64,000 bases of DNA from Phenylobacterium sp. Root1290 (GTDB lineage: Bacteria > Pseudomonadota > Alphaproteobacteria > Caulobacterales > Caulobacteraceae). The stretch spans positions 446,646 through 510,645 of the forward strand of contig NZ_LMEE01000001.1 of NCBI RefSeq assembly GCF_001425305.1, read 5' to 3'. Positions 8,631-17,349 of this stretch are shown here, in pieces; positions within the stretch are counted from its first letter, which is position 1; the number at the start of each line of letters is the position of its first letter. The notes below the pieces were generated by a model. That model worked only from the letters and a program-made list of their open reading frames with translations, was not told where the DNA came from and made no database searches. The position numbers and the translations under genes were made by a program.

Positions 8631-10430
8631 TTGCCCGACGGGGGCCCTGAAGCGGGATATCTCGGCGTCGAGCGGTCGCTGACCGGCCGTGCGTGGCGCG
8701 AGCGGCCGGCGGACGCCGCCGTCGTTCGCCGCCATCAGCTGTCGCTGGGCCTGTCCGAGCCCCTGGCGCGGGCGCTGGCCTCACGCGGGGTCGGGGCCGA
8801 TGCGGGCGAGAACTACCTCAATCCGACACTCAAGGCGCTGTTCCCCGATCCCTCGAGCTTCCTAGACATGGACCGGGCCGCGGCGATCCTGATCGACGCG
8901 TTGCTGGCCGACCGGCCGATGACCGTCTTTGCGGACTACGATGTGGACGGCGCCTCCAGCGCCGCCCAGCTCGTGCGCTGGTTCCGGGTGATGGGCAAGG
9001 AGTTGTCGATCTACGTCCCGGACCGGATGACCGAGGGATACGGCCCGTCCCCGGCCGCGTTCCGCAAGATCCGCGAGTCGGGCGTCGATCTGGTGGTCAC
9101 GGTCGACTGCGGCGCGGCCGCCTATGAGGCGCTAGCTTGCGCCAAGGAGATCGGCCTGGAGGTGGTGGTGATCGACCACCACCTGATGCGCGACCAGATC
9201 CCCGATGTCGCCGCGCTTGTGAATCCCAACCGGCCTGGCTGCGAGTCAGGCCAGGGCGTGCTCGCGGCCGCCGGGGTCGCCTTCGTGCTGCTGGCTGCGC
9301 TGAACCGCGAGGCGCGGGGCAGGGGACTGTTCGAGGGCCGCCCGGAGCCCGACCTGCGCCAATGGCTCGATCTGGCGGCCTTGGGCGCCATCTGCGACGT
9401 GACCCAGCTGGTCGGCTTCAATCGCGCCCTGACGGCCCAGGGGCTGAAGGTGATGTCGGCCTGGCGCAACCCGGGCCTGAAGGCGCTGCTGGAGGTGGCC
9501 AAGGGTTCGGGGCCGGCCAGCGTGTTCCACGCAGGCTTCATCCTCGGCCCGCGGATCAACGCCGGCGGACGCATAGGCCGATCGGACCTGGGCGCACGGC
9601 TGCTGTCGACCGATGATCCGGAAGAGGCGGCCGCCCTGGCGGCGGAGCTCGATGAGCTCAACGCCTCGCGCAAGGAGGTCGAGAAGGAGATCTTCGACGA
9701 GGCCGTGCGCGTGGTGGAGCGCGAGAGCAACCAGGCCGACGCGCCGATGGCTCTTGTGGCCGCCGATGGCTGGCACCCGGGTGTGATCGGCATCGTCGCC
9801 AGCCGCCTGCGCGAACGTTATCGCAAGCCGACCTTGGTGATCGGGATCGACCGCGCCGCGAACATCGGCAAGGGCTCTGGCCGCTCGCAGCCGGGGGTGA
9901 ACCTGGGCCGCGCGGTGCAGGCCGCCTTCGACGAAGGGCTGCTGCTGGCCGGCGGCGGCCACGCCATGGCCGCGGGGCTGTCGGTGCGGCCAGAGCTGAT
10001 CCCGGACCTTCGGGCCTTCCTGAACGACCGTGTCGCCGCGGAGGCGCAGATTGCGGCCGCTGAGGACGCCTTGGATATCGACGCTCTGGTGACCGCCGGC
10101 GGGTCGGACAGGGGGCTCTGGCAGGCCTTCCAGGCGATGGCGCCGTTCGGCCCAGGAAACCCTGAGCCAATGTTCGCCGCGGCCAATGTACGGGTCGAGC
10201 GCCCGATGGCGCTGCGCGGCGGGCATGTGCGTGTGACGCTGACCGACAGCTCCGGCGGACGGCTCAAGGCTGTCGCCTGGCGTGCCGAGGAAACCGAGCT
10301 TGGCCGGCGGCTGCTCAATCAGGCAGGGGCGATCCACGTCGCCGGGCGGCTGAAGCCTGATGACTGGCAAGGACGTGAGAGCGTGGAGCTCGAAATCGAG
10401 GACGTCGCGGACCCCCGACGCGTCGGCTGA
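8631..10430 (+). CDS. recJ: single-stranded-DNA-specific 5'-3' exonuclease RecJ
   Basis: A 599-residue DHH-superfamily nuclease acting in RecF-pathway recombination and mismatch repair. The phosphoesterase motifs are ADYDVDGASS near residue 102, the DHH motif in VVVIDHHLM near 181, and GGGHAMAAG in the DHHA1 domain; the C-terminal oligonucleotide-binding part shows FGPGNPEPMF and WRAEE. The start is a TTG at 8631, four bases after glpX; no in-frame ATG or GTG occurs until well inside the conserved domain, and the family's FLGV-RS-TGRAWRER-like beginning is retained, so TTG is the best choice. Confidence 0.95.
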   Translation: MPDGGPEAGYLGVERSLTGRAWRERPADAAVVRRHQLSLGLSEPLARALASRGVGADAGENYLNPTLKALFPDPSSFLDMDRAAAILIDALLADRPMTVFADYDVDGASSAAQLVRWFRVMGKELSIYVPDRMTEGYGPSPAAFRKIRESGVDLVVTVDCGAAAYEALACAKEIGLEVVVIDHHLMRDQIPDVAALVNPNRPGCESGQGVLAAAGVAFVLLAALNREARGRGLFEGRPEPDLRQWLDLAALGAICDVTQLVGFNRALTAQGLKVMSAWRNPGLKALLEVAKGSGPASVFHAGFILGPRINAGGRIGRSDLGARLLSTDDPEEAAALAAELDELNASRKEVEKEIFDEAVRVVERESNQADAPMALVAADGWHPGVIGIVASRLRERYRKPTLVIGIDRAANIGKGSGRSQPGVNLGRAVQAAFDEGLLLAGGGHAMAAGLSVRPELIPDLRAFLNDRVAAEAQIAAAEDALDIDALVTAGGSDRGLWQAFQAMAPFGPGNPEPMFAAANVRVERPMALRGGHVRVTLTDSSGGRLKAVAWRAEETELGRRLLNQAGAIHVAGRLKPDDWQGRESVELEIEDVADPRRVG

Positions 10431-10508
10431 GCCTTGAGCTGGAAGGGGCTGGCGGGGCGCCGTGGGGGCTTGAATAACGGCGTGCTGAAAAAGGTTTGAG
10501 CAAGGCGC

Positions 10509-10537
10509 TTGCGCCCCCGCGGAATCGACAATATAGA
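10509..10537 (+). promoter_or_regulatory. candidate housekeeping promoter for tRNA-Glu
   Basis: TTGCGC (10509-10514) and TATAGA (10532-10537) are separated by 17 bases, giving a start site about 10 bases upstream of the tRNA 5' end. Spacing and position fit a sigma-70 promoter. Seen in sequence only. Confidence 0.45.
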
Positions 10538-10555
10538 CACCGCTCTCGCGGACGC

Positions 10556-10630
10556 GGTCCCTTCGTCTATCGGTTAGGACGCCAGGTTTTCAACCTGGAG
10601 AGAGGGGTTCGACTCCCCTAGGGACTGCCA
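10556..10630 (+). tRNA. tRNA-Glu (anticodon TTC)
   Basis: A 75-base cloverleaf with encoded CCA. The anticodon stem CCAGG/CCTGG encloses the loop TTTTCAA, giving anticodon TTC for GAA/GAG codons. The T arm AGGGG-TTCGACT-CCCCT and a 7-bp acceptor stem pair properly, with a terminal G-U pair at 1-72. Confidence 0.96.
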
Positions 10631-10795
10631 CCGCGAGGCTCCCCAAAATCACTGGATTGCGACGCAGGCGCGAGAAACACGACCGATGCGTGTGTCGCCC
10701 GCAAAATGCCCCATTGACGGCATTAGCCCACAAGAACACTGTTATGGTTGGCCATATCCGAAAGGATCGGGGGGAGACCGGGGCCAGAGGGGCAT

Positions 10796-11401
10796 ATGTC
10801 TGGTTACGAATTTGAGGGATTAGGTCCACACGAAGAAGCCGTGCGGATCAGCGGGCGTGTGAAGTGGTTCGACGCCGGCAAGGGCTATGGTTTTGTCGTT
10901 CCTGATGACCCGAATAAAACGGGGCTGAAGGACGTTTTGCTTCATGTCACAAGTCTTCGGAACTCTGGACGCGAAAGCGCTCTGGAGGGTGCGGTGATCG
11001 TGTGCGACGTGATCAGGCGTCCCAAAGGGTGGCAGGTCGCCGAGGTGCTGGAGGTGGACGAGAGTTCCGCTCCGCCGCCTTCCGACCGCCGACGTCACGA
11101 CGACGGGCAGCATGGGCGACGCGACGCCTTCGACCGCGGCGGATTCAATGCCCGTCCGCAGCGTCGGCCGCTCGCGCCGCAAGGACCGCTGGAGCGGGCC
11201 AAGGTGAAGTGGTTCAACCGGGCGAAGGGCTACGGCTTCGTAGTCCGGGACGGTGAGACCGGCGACATCTTCGTGCACATCGAAACCCTGCGCCGGTCCG
11301 GCATCGAGGACCTGCAACCGGGCGACGACGTCATGGTTCGCTTCGCGGAAGGTCCGAAAGGGCTTGTCGTCGCAGAGATCGAGTCTGTAGGTCTGGCCTA
11401 G
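10796..11401 (+). CDS. two-domain cold-shock protein (CspC/CspD-like of Caulobacter)
   Basis: A 201-residue nucleic-acid-binding protein with two cold-shock domains. Domain 1 (about residues 17-88) has [13 protein letters not shown], domain 2 (about 133-199) has [25 protein letters not shown]; both RNP1 motifs (KGYGFV) are intact, and domain 2 also has RNP2-like IFVH. A charged, Arg/Gly-rich linker at about 98-122 joins them. Double-domain Csp proteins are known from Caulobacter, where two such genes are stationary-phase rather than cold induced. I start at ATG 10796, which follows GAGGGG; an upstream in-frame ATG at 10748 would add 16 non-conserved residues. Confidence 0.93.
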   Translation: MSGYEFEGLGPHEEAVRISGRVKWFDAGKGYGFVVPDDPNKTGLKDVLLHVTSLRNSGRESALEGAVIVCDVIRRPKGWQVAEVLEVDESSAPPPSDRRRHDDGQHGRRDAFDRGGFNARPQRRPLAPQGPLERAKVKWFNRAKGYGFVVRDGETGDIFVHIETLRRSGIEDLQPGDDVMVRFAEGPKGLVVAEIESVGLA

Positions 11402-11471
11402 GGTCCTTCGGGGCCCGTGATTGGGGCGCGACACCCGTCGCGCTCCGGACCCACAGCCTCGGAGTTCTCCG

Positions 11472-12035
11472 GTGCCCAGTCTGAAGTGGCCGCACCGCGG
11501 CTTGACCGTGCTCGTCAGCGCGTTGGCGCTGCTTGCGGCCTGCGCTCAGGAACCTGCAGCCCAGGAGGCCGTCCAACCATCGCCGGCCCCGTCGGCGGCG
11601 GTTAGCGGATCTGCGCCTGCCCCCATGGGCGGCGCTGTCGGCCAGGCGCCCGCTGGATTTGAGGTCCTGGAGGTGGTGACGCCGTCAGGTCGGACGCGCC
11701 TGTTCGTCGAGATCGCCGACACCGAGGCCAAGCGCGAAAAGGGGCTGATGTTCCGCAAGGAAGTTCCGCCCGATCGCGGCATGCTGTTCGACTTCAAGAC
11801 GCCGCGCGAAGTGGCGTTCTGGATGAAGAACACCCTGATCCCACTGGACATCATCTACATCCGGGCCGACGGCTCGGTGTTGTCGATCGCCCGCAACACC
11901 ACGCCGCTCTCCGAGGCGCCGATCCCGTCGGGCGGTCCCATAGTCGGCGTCCTGGAACTGGCTGGGGGCAGGGCGGGAGAGCTCGGCCTGATGCCAGGCG
12001 ACCGCATCGAGCATCGGATCTTCAAGCGTGACTGA
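11472..12035 (+). CDS. DUF192 family lipoprotein
   Basis: A 187-residue protein with a lipoprotein signal (LTVLVSALALLAAC, C24) and an Ala/Pro-rich spacer, followed from about residue 60 by a DUF192 domain: EKGLMFRKEVPPDRGMLFDF, VAFWMKNTLIPLDIIYI and the GGRAGELGLMPGD end are typical. The domain is widespread, often secreted, and without assigned activity. GTG 11472 is chosen because GGAG lies 8 bases upstream and it gives a standard signal peptide; a TTG at 11421 would add 17 residues. Its end overlaps the thioesterase start by 8 bases. Confidence 0.9.
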   Translation: MPSLKWPHRGLTVLVSALALLAACAQEPAAQEAVQPSPAPSAAVSGSAPAPMGGAVGQAPAGFEVLEVVTPSGRTRLFVEIADTEAKREKGLMFRKEVPPDRGMLFDFKTPREVAFWMKNTLIPLDIIYIRADGSVLSIARNTTPLSEAPIPSGGPIVGVLELAGGRAGELGLMPGDRIEHRIFKRD

Positions 12036-12456
12036 CAAAGACGTCGTTCCCGAGCCGCCCGTCGGCTTCGTGCCGTCAGGCAGCCGCGGCCCGTTCTCGA
12101 GCCACAATGGCCCGTACTTCCATCGCGCCGAGATGGGCGAGGTCACCGAGCAGGCGTTCTATGCGCTGCCTCGGCACGCCAACGGCATCGGGCTCGTGCA
12201 CGGGGGGATGCTGACGGCGTTCCTCGACGGGCTGATGGGGGCGGCGGTCTACCGTGCCGTGCGGCACACCGCGGTGACGATCCACCTGTCCATCGACTTT
12301 CTGCACATGGCGCGGGTGGGCGATTGGGTGATGGGCGAGGCGCATGTGACCCGTGCGACCCGCGACGTGGCCTTCGTCGAAGCCCGCGCCCACGTGGCTG
12401 GAACCGATGTCGTGCGCGGCTCTGCGGTGTTCAAGCTGATGCGCCGGCACGGCTAG
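12028..12456 (+). CDS. PaaI/YdiI-type hotdog thioesterase
   Basis: A 142-residue single hotdog domain. The family signature GIGLVHGGMLTAFLDGLMG (residues about 53-71) carries the HGG of the helix-capping motif; a later strand reads TIHLSIDFLHMA. Such enzymes hydrolyse acyl-CoA thioesters; the substrate here is unknown. The GTG start at 12028 lies inside the end of the DUF192 gene, indicating translational coupling. Confidence 0.9.
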   Translation: MTDKDVVPEPPVGFVPSGSRGPFSSHNGPYFHRAEMGEVTEQAFYALPRHANGIGLVHGGMLTAFLDGLMGAAVYRAVRHTAVTIHLSIDFLHMARVGDWVMGEAHVTRATRDVAFVEARAHVAGTDVVRGSAVFKLMRRHG

Positions 12457-12529
12457 AGCGTCGCGTCGCGACTTTGTTCAATTGCGGTAAAGGGCAAAGC
12501 CTTATATCCCGCCCCTCGTCGGCGCTCTT

Positions 12530-12606
<77 letters not shown>

Positions 12607-12636
12607 GCGCCGGCTAAATATTGATTGAGGGTCCGC

Positions 12637-12942
12637 ATGCTCGCGCGCATCTACCGTCCGGCCAAGAACGCCATGCAATCTGGCAGGGCCAAGACCAAGG
12701 ATTGGGTGCTGGAGTTCGAACCGGCCTCGGCCCGCCGCTCAGACCCGCTGATGGGCTGGACGCTGACCAGCGACATGAACGGCCAGATCCGCCTGTCCTT
12801 CGAGACCAGCGACGAGGCGGTCGCCTACGCGCAGGCGCACGGCATCCCGTTCCAGATCACCGAGCCGAAGGCCCCCAAGCGGATCCTGAAGGCTTACGCC
12901 GACAACTTCGCCTACAGTCGCAAGCAGTCCTGGACGCACTAG
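12637..12942 (+). CDS. NDUFS4-like accessory subunit of respiratory complex I
   Basis: A 101-residue protein matching the ETC complex I subunit family (homologue of the mitochondrial 18-kDa NDUFS4/AQDQ subunit). Visible features are the [21 protein letters not shown] start, a [15 protein letters not shown] centre, and the [12 protein letters not shown]-terminus that resembles the conserved end of NDUFS4. It is thought to dock on the matrix-arm (cytoplasmic) side of NADH:quinone oxidoreductase. ATG 12637 is preceded by GAGGG at good spacing; an upstream TTG was rejected. The gene sits alone between two tRNA genes, away from the nuo operon. Confidence 0.9.
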   Translation: MLARIYRPAKNAMQSGRAKTKDWVLEFEPASARRSDPLMGWTLTSDMNGQIRLSFETSDEAVAYAQAHGIPFQITEPKAPKRILKAYADNFAYSRKQSWTH

Positions 12943-12953
12943 CGGCCTGCCGA

Positions 12954-13030
12954 GCGCCCATAGCTCAACCGGATAGAGCATCCGCCTTCTAAGCGGACGG
13001 TTGCAGGTTCGAGTCCTGCTGGGCGCGCCA
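12954..13030 (+). tRNA. tRNA-Arg (anticodon TCT)
   Basis: A 77-base cloverleaf with encoded CCA. The acceptor GCGCCCA pairs with TGGGCGC; the anticodon stem TCCGC/GCGGA encloses CTTCTAA, giving anticodon TCT for AGA. The T arm is GCAGG-TTCGAGT-CCTGC. It starts 12 bases after the NDUFS4-like gene. Confidence 0.96.
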
Positions 13031-13049
13031 AGCCGCCGCTTTCCTCCGG

Positions 13050-14030
13050 TCAGTAGCCGCCGATGATCGGAAGGATCTCGCCGGTGATGTAGCTGGAGCA
13101 CTGGGGCGAGGCCAGGAAGACGTAGGCCGGGGCGATTTCCTCGGGCTGAGCTGGCCGTTTCATCTTTGATTGAGCGCCAAATTGGCTGACGTCCTCGGCT
13201 TTGCGGTCGGCGGGGTTGAGCGGCGTCCAGACCGGCCCCGGTGCGATGGCATTGACCCGGATGCCCTTGGGCATCAGGTGGGCGGCCAGAGACCTGGCGA
13301 AGGCGTGGATGCCGCCCTTGGTCATCGAGTAGTCCAGTAGCTCTCGACTGCCGTCGATCCCGGTCACCGAGCCGGTCATTATGATTGCTGAGCCGGGCGT
13401 CATGTGCGGCACGGCCGCCTTGGCGAGGTGAAAGTAGCCATAGAGGTTGGTCTTCAAGGTCCGGTCGAATTGCTCCTCGCTCAGATTGTCGAGGTCGGAG
13501 ACGTGCTCTTGGAACGCGGCATTGTTCACAAGGACATCCAGTCGCCCGAGGTCTTCCACCGTCCTGCGCACCGCGGCCTCCGCATAGGCGGGATCAGCGA
13601 CGTCGCCGGGCACCAGAACGCCCCGGCGCCCCTCCTTCTCGACGGCGGCCAGGGTCTCCTCGGCGTCGGCGTCCTCCGACAGATAGCCGATCGCGATGTC
13701 TGCGCCCTCGCGGGCGAATAACACCGCGACGGCGCGGCCAATTCCAGAGTCCGCGCCGGTGATCAGCGCCACCTTGTCTTTCAGCTTCCCGGATCCCTTG
13801 TAGTAGGGCGCGTCGTAGAGCGGCGCTGGGTCGAGGCGGGATTCCTCGCCGGGCTTGGCTTGATGCTGCTTTGGGAACGGAGGAACCGGATACTCCCTGG
13901 CGCCGGCCTGCATGGCTTCCTCCGACTTGGGCTGGAAGGATCGCGTTTCGGCCTGTTCCGCCTGAGTCTGGATGCTGCGATGCTCGCGAGCGGTCGTCTC
14001 GCCCGCGCGTTCGTTGCGCTCGATCGGCAT
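13050..14030 (-). CDS. short-chain dehydrogenase of the YghA/YhdF stress type
   Basis: A 326-residue NAD(P)-dependent oxidoreductase. An N-terminal extension of about 85 residues with PPFPKQHQAKPGEESRL is characteristic of the YghA/YhdF subgroup, whose Bacillus members are general-stress induced. The SDR core follows: cofactor loop TGADSGIG, NNAA, catalytic Ser in TGSVTGID, and the Y-S-M-T-K pair near the expected position; the C-terminus is ITGEILPIIGGY. The first 40 residues are Gln/Glu/Arg-rich and probably disordered. A possible GGAAC -35 element upstream (see separate entry) would fit EcfG control. The physiological substrate is unknown. Confidence 0.92.
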   Translation of the reverse strand: MPIERNERAGETTAREHRSIQTQAEQAETRSFQPKSEEAMQAGAREYPVPPFPKQHQAKPGEESRLDPAPLYDAPYYKGSGKLKDKVALITGADSGIGRAVAVLFAREGADIAIGYLSEDADAEETLAAVEKEGRRGVLVPGDVADPAYAEAAVRRTVEDLGRLDVLVNNAAFQEHVSDLDNLSEEQFDRTLKTNLYGYFHLAKAAVPHMTPGSAIIMTGSVTGIDGSRELLDYSMTKGGIHAFARSLAAHLMPKGIRVNAIAPGPVWTPLNPADRKAEDVSQFGAQSKMKRPAQPEEIAPAYVFLASPQCSSYITGEILPIIGGY

Positions 14031-14056
14031 GCTCGGTCTCCTGGTTGCCGAAAGGG

Positions 14057-14081
14057 AAGCGTCCGGCCGTGGGAGGGTTCC
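14057..14081 (-). promoter_or_regulatory. candidate EcfG/SigT-type general-stress promoter
   Basis: On the minus strand GGAAC (14081-14077) is followed after 17 bases by CTT (14059-14057), close to the alphaproteobacterial EcfG pattern GGAAC-N16-18-GTT, 27 bases before the SDR start codon. The -10 element is imperfect, so this is tentative. Confidence 0.33.
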
Positions 14082-14149
14082 TAAGGCAAGGGTTGATCTA
14101 ACCGCCCAGCGTCGCCGGGCCGCTCTTTCCGTCAGCCGAGTGGCGCGGC

Positions 14150-15346
14150 CTAGCGGAGCGCTGCGGCGTAGGCGTCCAGGCCGCGGCGCAAGTCCGCGAC
14201 CAGGTCCTCTTGCGTCTCCAGGCCGATATGCAGGCGCATCAGCGGGCCTTCATAGGAAGACGCGAACTTGCGCTTGCCCAGCTGCGGGTCGCTGACGATC
14301 GCCAGGCTTTCAAAGCCGCCCCAGGAGAAACCCAGGCCGAACAACTCAAGCGCATCGAGGAAGGCGTCAGCGGCGGCCGGCGGGCCCGCCTTGAGCACGA
14401 AGCCAAACAGGCCGCAGGCGCCCGTGTAGTCACGGGTCCACAGCGCGTGGTCGGGCGAACCTGGGAGCGCCGGATGAATGACCTCTGCGACTTCCGGCTG
14501 CTTCCCAAGCCACGCAGCGATCCCCAGAGCCGCGTCGCCCTGGGCCTTCAAGCGGGCCGGAAGCGTGCGCAGGCCGCGCAGCATCTGGTAGGCGTCCTCC
14601 GCCGCTACCGCCCAGCCGAGGTTGTGGACGCCGTCTTCGAGCTGGCGGAGTAATGCAGGGTCACGTGTCGCGGCCGAGCCCATGAACACGTCCGAGTGGC
14701 CGCCGACATACTTGGTCAAGGCCTGGACGCTGATGTCGACGCCATGATCGAGCGGCTTGAAGAGGTAGCCGGCGCCCCAGGTGTTGTCAGCGAGGGTAAG
14801 GATGCCGCGCGCCCGGGCCAGCTTGGCCACGGCGGCGAGGTCCATCATCTCGAAGGTGAGGGAGCCGGGCGACTCCATCATGATCAGCCGCGTGCGTTCC
14901 CCTGCAAGGGCGATCAACGCGTCCGGCGACAGCCGGGGATCGAAGTACCGGACGTCCACGCCGTAGCGTTTGAGGACGTTGTCGCAGAAGCGCCGGCTGG
15001 GCTTGTAGATGTTGTCGGCGGCGAGCACCTCGTCGCCGGTCTTGAGCACGGCCAGCACGGCGCCGGTCACCGCGGCGAGGCCTGAGGGATAGAGGCAAAC
15101 GCCTTGCGCGCCCTCCATCTCGGCCAGGGCGCATTTCAGCGCGTCGTGCGCGGCCAGGCCCGCGCGACCATAGGTGAGGAACGCGTCATCGTCGTAGAGC
15201 GCCGCCGCATTGGGCAACAGCACCGTTGAACCCTTCTGGATGGGCGGGCCGACGGTCTTCACCATATCGCCCCCTTTTACGCCCGCGCGGATGAGGCGGG
15301 TTTCTTGGGTGACGCGGGTTGACGGGGTGGAGCGAACTTGAGCCAT
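14150..15346 (-). CDS. metC: cystathionine beta-lyase (PLP-dependent trans-sulfuration family)
   Basis: A 398-residue Cys/Met-metabolism PLP enzyme. The family signature around the Schiff-base lysine is SVQALTKYVGGHSD with K212; upstream are YPSGLAAVTG, ADNIYKPSRRF and LADNTWGAGY. The short N-terminus with TPSTRVTQETRLIRAG and the pattern GRAGLAAHDAL match the alphaproteobacterial MetC group, which splits cystathionine to homocysteine, pyruvate and ammonia. ATG 15346 fits the family length; a TTG at 15382 with no clear need for it is the alternative. Its start codon shares the CATG palindrome with the outermost possible start of the divergent ABC-binding protein. Confidence 0.9.
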   Translation of the reverse strand: MAQVRSTPSTRVTQETRLIRAGVKGGDMVKTVGPPIQKGSTVLLPNAAALYDDDAFLTYGRAGLAAHDALKCALAEMEGAQGVCLYPSGLAAVTGAVLAVLKTGDEVLAADNIYKPSRRFCDNVLKRYGVDVRYFDPRLSPDALIALAGERTRLIMMESPGSLTFEMMDLAAVAKLARARGILTLADNTWGAGYLFKPLDHGVDISVQALTKYVGGHSDVFMGSAATRDPALLRQLEDGVHNLGWAVAAEDAYQMLRGLRTLPARLKAQGDAALGIAAWLGKQPEVAEVIHPALPGSPDHALWTRDYTGACGLFGFVLKAGPPAAADAFLDALELFGLGFSWGGFESLAIVSDPQLGKRKFASSYEGPLMRLHIGLETQEDLVADLRRGLDAYAAALR

Positions 15347-16511
15347 GATCGCGTGGCACTTAGAGCCTCCCCAGCTTTGCAATCAAGGAGCGCGGCCAAT
15401 CTCCCGGCTCAGTATTTCTACGATAGCCCCGAGCTGCATCGCTGCAGTGCTGCTGCTGGCCGCCTGCGGGAAGGAAGAAGCAGCTCCGCCGCCCGAACCC
15501 GTAGCCAAGGCGACCGCGCCGGCGCCGACCGGCGACTTCAAGCCCAAGGCCAGCCCGACGCTGGCGGCGGTGAAGGCCAGGGGGTGGGTGTCCTGCGGGG
15601 TCAATCCGGCGTTGCCCGGCTTCGCGTTCGCCGACGATCGCGGCGCCTGGCGCGGCTTCGATGTCGACATCTGCCGGGCGGTCGCGGCCGCCACTCTGGG
15701 CGACGCCAAGGCGGTTCGATTCACGCCGGTGGACGCCGGCGACCGGTTCGCGGCCCTGCGTAGCGGCAAGATCGACGTCCTGTCGCGCAATACGTCCTGG
15801 ACCCTTTCGCGCGACGTCGGGGAGGGGGTGGACTTCACGGCGATCACCTACTTCGACGGGCAGGGATTCCTGGCGCCGAAGGCGCTCAACCTGACAAGCG
15901 CGGACGAACTGAATGGCGCGCGGATCTGCGTGCAGCAAGGCACGGCCAGCGAGGCGAATGTCGAGGACTACTTCCGAACCCGGGCGCTGAAGTACACGCC
16001 GGTCGTCACCAAGACCGAGGCGGAGGCGAGGGCGCTGTACCAAGCCGAAGGATGCGACGCGTTCACCGGTGACGTGTCGGCGCTGGCCTCGGCTCGCTCT
16101 GTGATGAACAGCCCCAACGCCCATGTGATTCTGCCGACGGTCATCTCGAAGGAACCGCTGGCGCCGGCCGTGCGCCAGGACGATCCGGCATGGACGGACA
16201 TCGTGCGCTGGACGGTCTACACCTTGATCCTGGCCGAAGAGCTTGGGGTCAGTTCGAAGACTGCGGAGGAGCTGGCGAAGAGCTCCGTCGATCCGAGGGT
16301 TCGTCGACTGTTGGGCGCGGAAGGCGACTTCGGTCTGCTGATGGGCCTGAAACCCGATTTCGCCTACCAGGCGATCGTTCAGGTCGGGGCCTATGACGAG
16401 ATTTTCGCGCGCAATGTCGGCGCTCAATCGGCGCTCAAGCTCGAGCGCGGGCATAACGCCCTTTGGAACGCGGCTGCGCCGGGCCTGCTTTATGCGCCTC
16501 CTGCGCGCTAA
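15345..16511 (+). CDS. general amino-acid ABC transporter substrate-binding lipoprotein (AapJ/BztA-like)
   Basis: The coordinates are the longest ATG-started frame (388 residues); the mature protein is secure, the start is not. A lipobox LLLAAC ends an h-region, but from ATG 15345 the n-region would be about 30 residues. AAGGAG at 15385-15390 stands 8 bases before an in-frame ATC at 15399, which would give a perfect 24-residue lipoprotein signal. The binding-protein family 3 domain shows CGVNPALPGFAFADDRGAWRG, DVLSRNTSWTLSRD, and GTASEANVEDYF, as in AapJ of general L-amino-acid permeases. No permease or ATPase gene is adjacent, so it is an orphan. The stop overlaps the convergent sulfurtransferase stop by 4 bases. 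Confidence 0.85.
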   Translation: MIAWHLEPPQLCNQGARPISRLSISTIAPSCIAAVLLLAACGKEEAAPPPEPVAKATAPAPTGDFKPKASPTLAAVKARGWVSCGVNPALPGFAFADDRGAWRGFDVDICRAVAAATLGDAKAVRFTPVDAGDRFAALRSGKIDVLSRNTSWTLSRDVGEGVDFTAITYFDGQGFLAPKALNLTSADELNGARICVQQGTASEANVEDYFRTRALKYTPVVTKTEAEARALYQAEGCDAFTGDVSALASARSVMNSPNAHVILPTVISKEPLAPAVRQDDPAWTDIVRWTVYTLILAEELGVSSKTAEELAKSSVDPRVRRLLGAEGDFGLLMGLKPDFAYQAIVQVGAYDEIFARNVGAQSALKLERGHNALWNAAAPGLLYAPPAR

Positions 16512-17347
16512 GGGCCGGTGACGACCGGGGCGTCTGCAAGGCCGCCCCATTCGGTCCAGGAGCCGTCGTAGACTGCGGTGCGCTCAAGGCCCAGGCGAGC
16601 CAGGGCCAAGGCCAGAACCGATGCGGTGACGCCCGAGCCGCAAGTCGTGACGATGGGGGCGGCCAGATCGATTCCGCCGGCCTCGAACACCGCCGTCAGC
16701 TCGGCCGGCGGACGCAGCGTGCCGTCGTCGGCGATGACCTTTTCCCAGGGCACGTTGGCCGCGCCCGGCATGTGGCCCGACTGCAGTCCTGCCCGTGGCT
16801 CGGGAGCCTCGCCGGTGAACCGGGCCGCCGAGCGCGCATCGACCATCCGGGCGGCGCCCGAGGCCAGGATCTGGCGAACGTCGTCGGCGGCGCGCACCAG
16901 GCCCGGATCGAATTTCGGCGCCACCTCAACCGTCGTGGGGGTGACCGCGCCCGACTCGACAGGACGGCCCTCGGCCAGCCACTTGCGCAACCCGCCGTCG
17001 AGGACGTGGACCTTGTCGTACCCCATGGCTCGCAACGTCCACCAGACGCGCGCGGCCGACCGGATGCCGTGCACGTCGTAGACGACAATGTCGGCGTCGC
17101 GCGAGAGGCCCAGGGCGCCGGCGGCCTTCGCGAACGCTTCCGGCGTGGGCAGCATGTGCGGAAGGTCGGTCGTCTGGTCGGCGATGGCGTCGATGTCGAA
17201 GAAGACCGCGCCGGGAATGTGAACCTGCAGGTGCTCCTCGCGGCCGTTGCGGGCTTCCGCCGGCATGTGCCAGCTGCCGTCAACGACGCGGAGGCTGGGC
17301 GTTCCGAGCCGCTCGGCCAGCCAGCCCGTGGAGACGACGGGGTCCAT
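16508..17347 (-). CDS. sseA: 3-mercaptopyruvate/thiosulfate sulfurtransferase
   Basis: A 279-residue protein with two rhodanese domains. The inactive first domain has GAVFFDIDAIAD and the second carries the active-site cysteine C236 in CGSGVTAS, the loop form typical of 3-mercaptopyruvate sulfurtransferases rather than thiosulfate rhodaneses. It transfers sulfane sulfur to thiol acceptors or cyanide. ATG 17347 begins MDPVVSTGWL; a longer frame would run into cysK. It starts 2 bases after the cysK stop, so a cysK-sseA operon joins cysteine synthesis with sulfur mobilisation. Confidence 0.93.
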   Translation of the reverse strand: MDPVVSTGWLAERLGTPSLRVVDGSWHMPAEARNGREEHLQVHIPGAVFFDIDAIADQTTDLPHMLPTPEAFAKAAGALGLSRDADIVVYDVHGIRSAARVWWTLRAMGYDKVHVLDGGLRKWLAEGRPVESGAVTPTTVEVAPKFDPGLVRAADDVRQILASGAARMVDARSAARFTGEAPEPRAGLQSGHMPGAANVPWEKVIADDGTLRPPAELTAVFEAGGIDLAAPIVTTCGSGVTASVLALALARLGLERTAVYDGSWTEWGGLADAPVVTGP

Positions 17348-17349
17348 GG

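Noticed and set aside
10714..10748. TTGACG hexamer upstream of the cold-shock gene as a -35 element
   Set aside because: The nearest TATGGT-like -10 is 23 bases away and no Caulobacter-type GCTA element has fitting spacing.
15338..15763. Frameshift at the 5' end of the amino-acid-binding protein
   Set aside because: The frame through the signal peptide and mature protein is continuous; the alternative frame has no signal or motif. A start-codon problem explains the oddity better.
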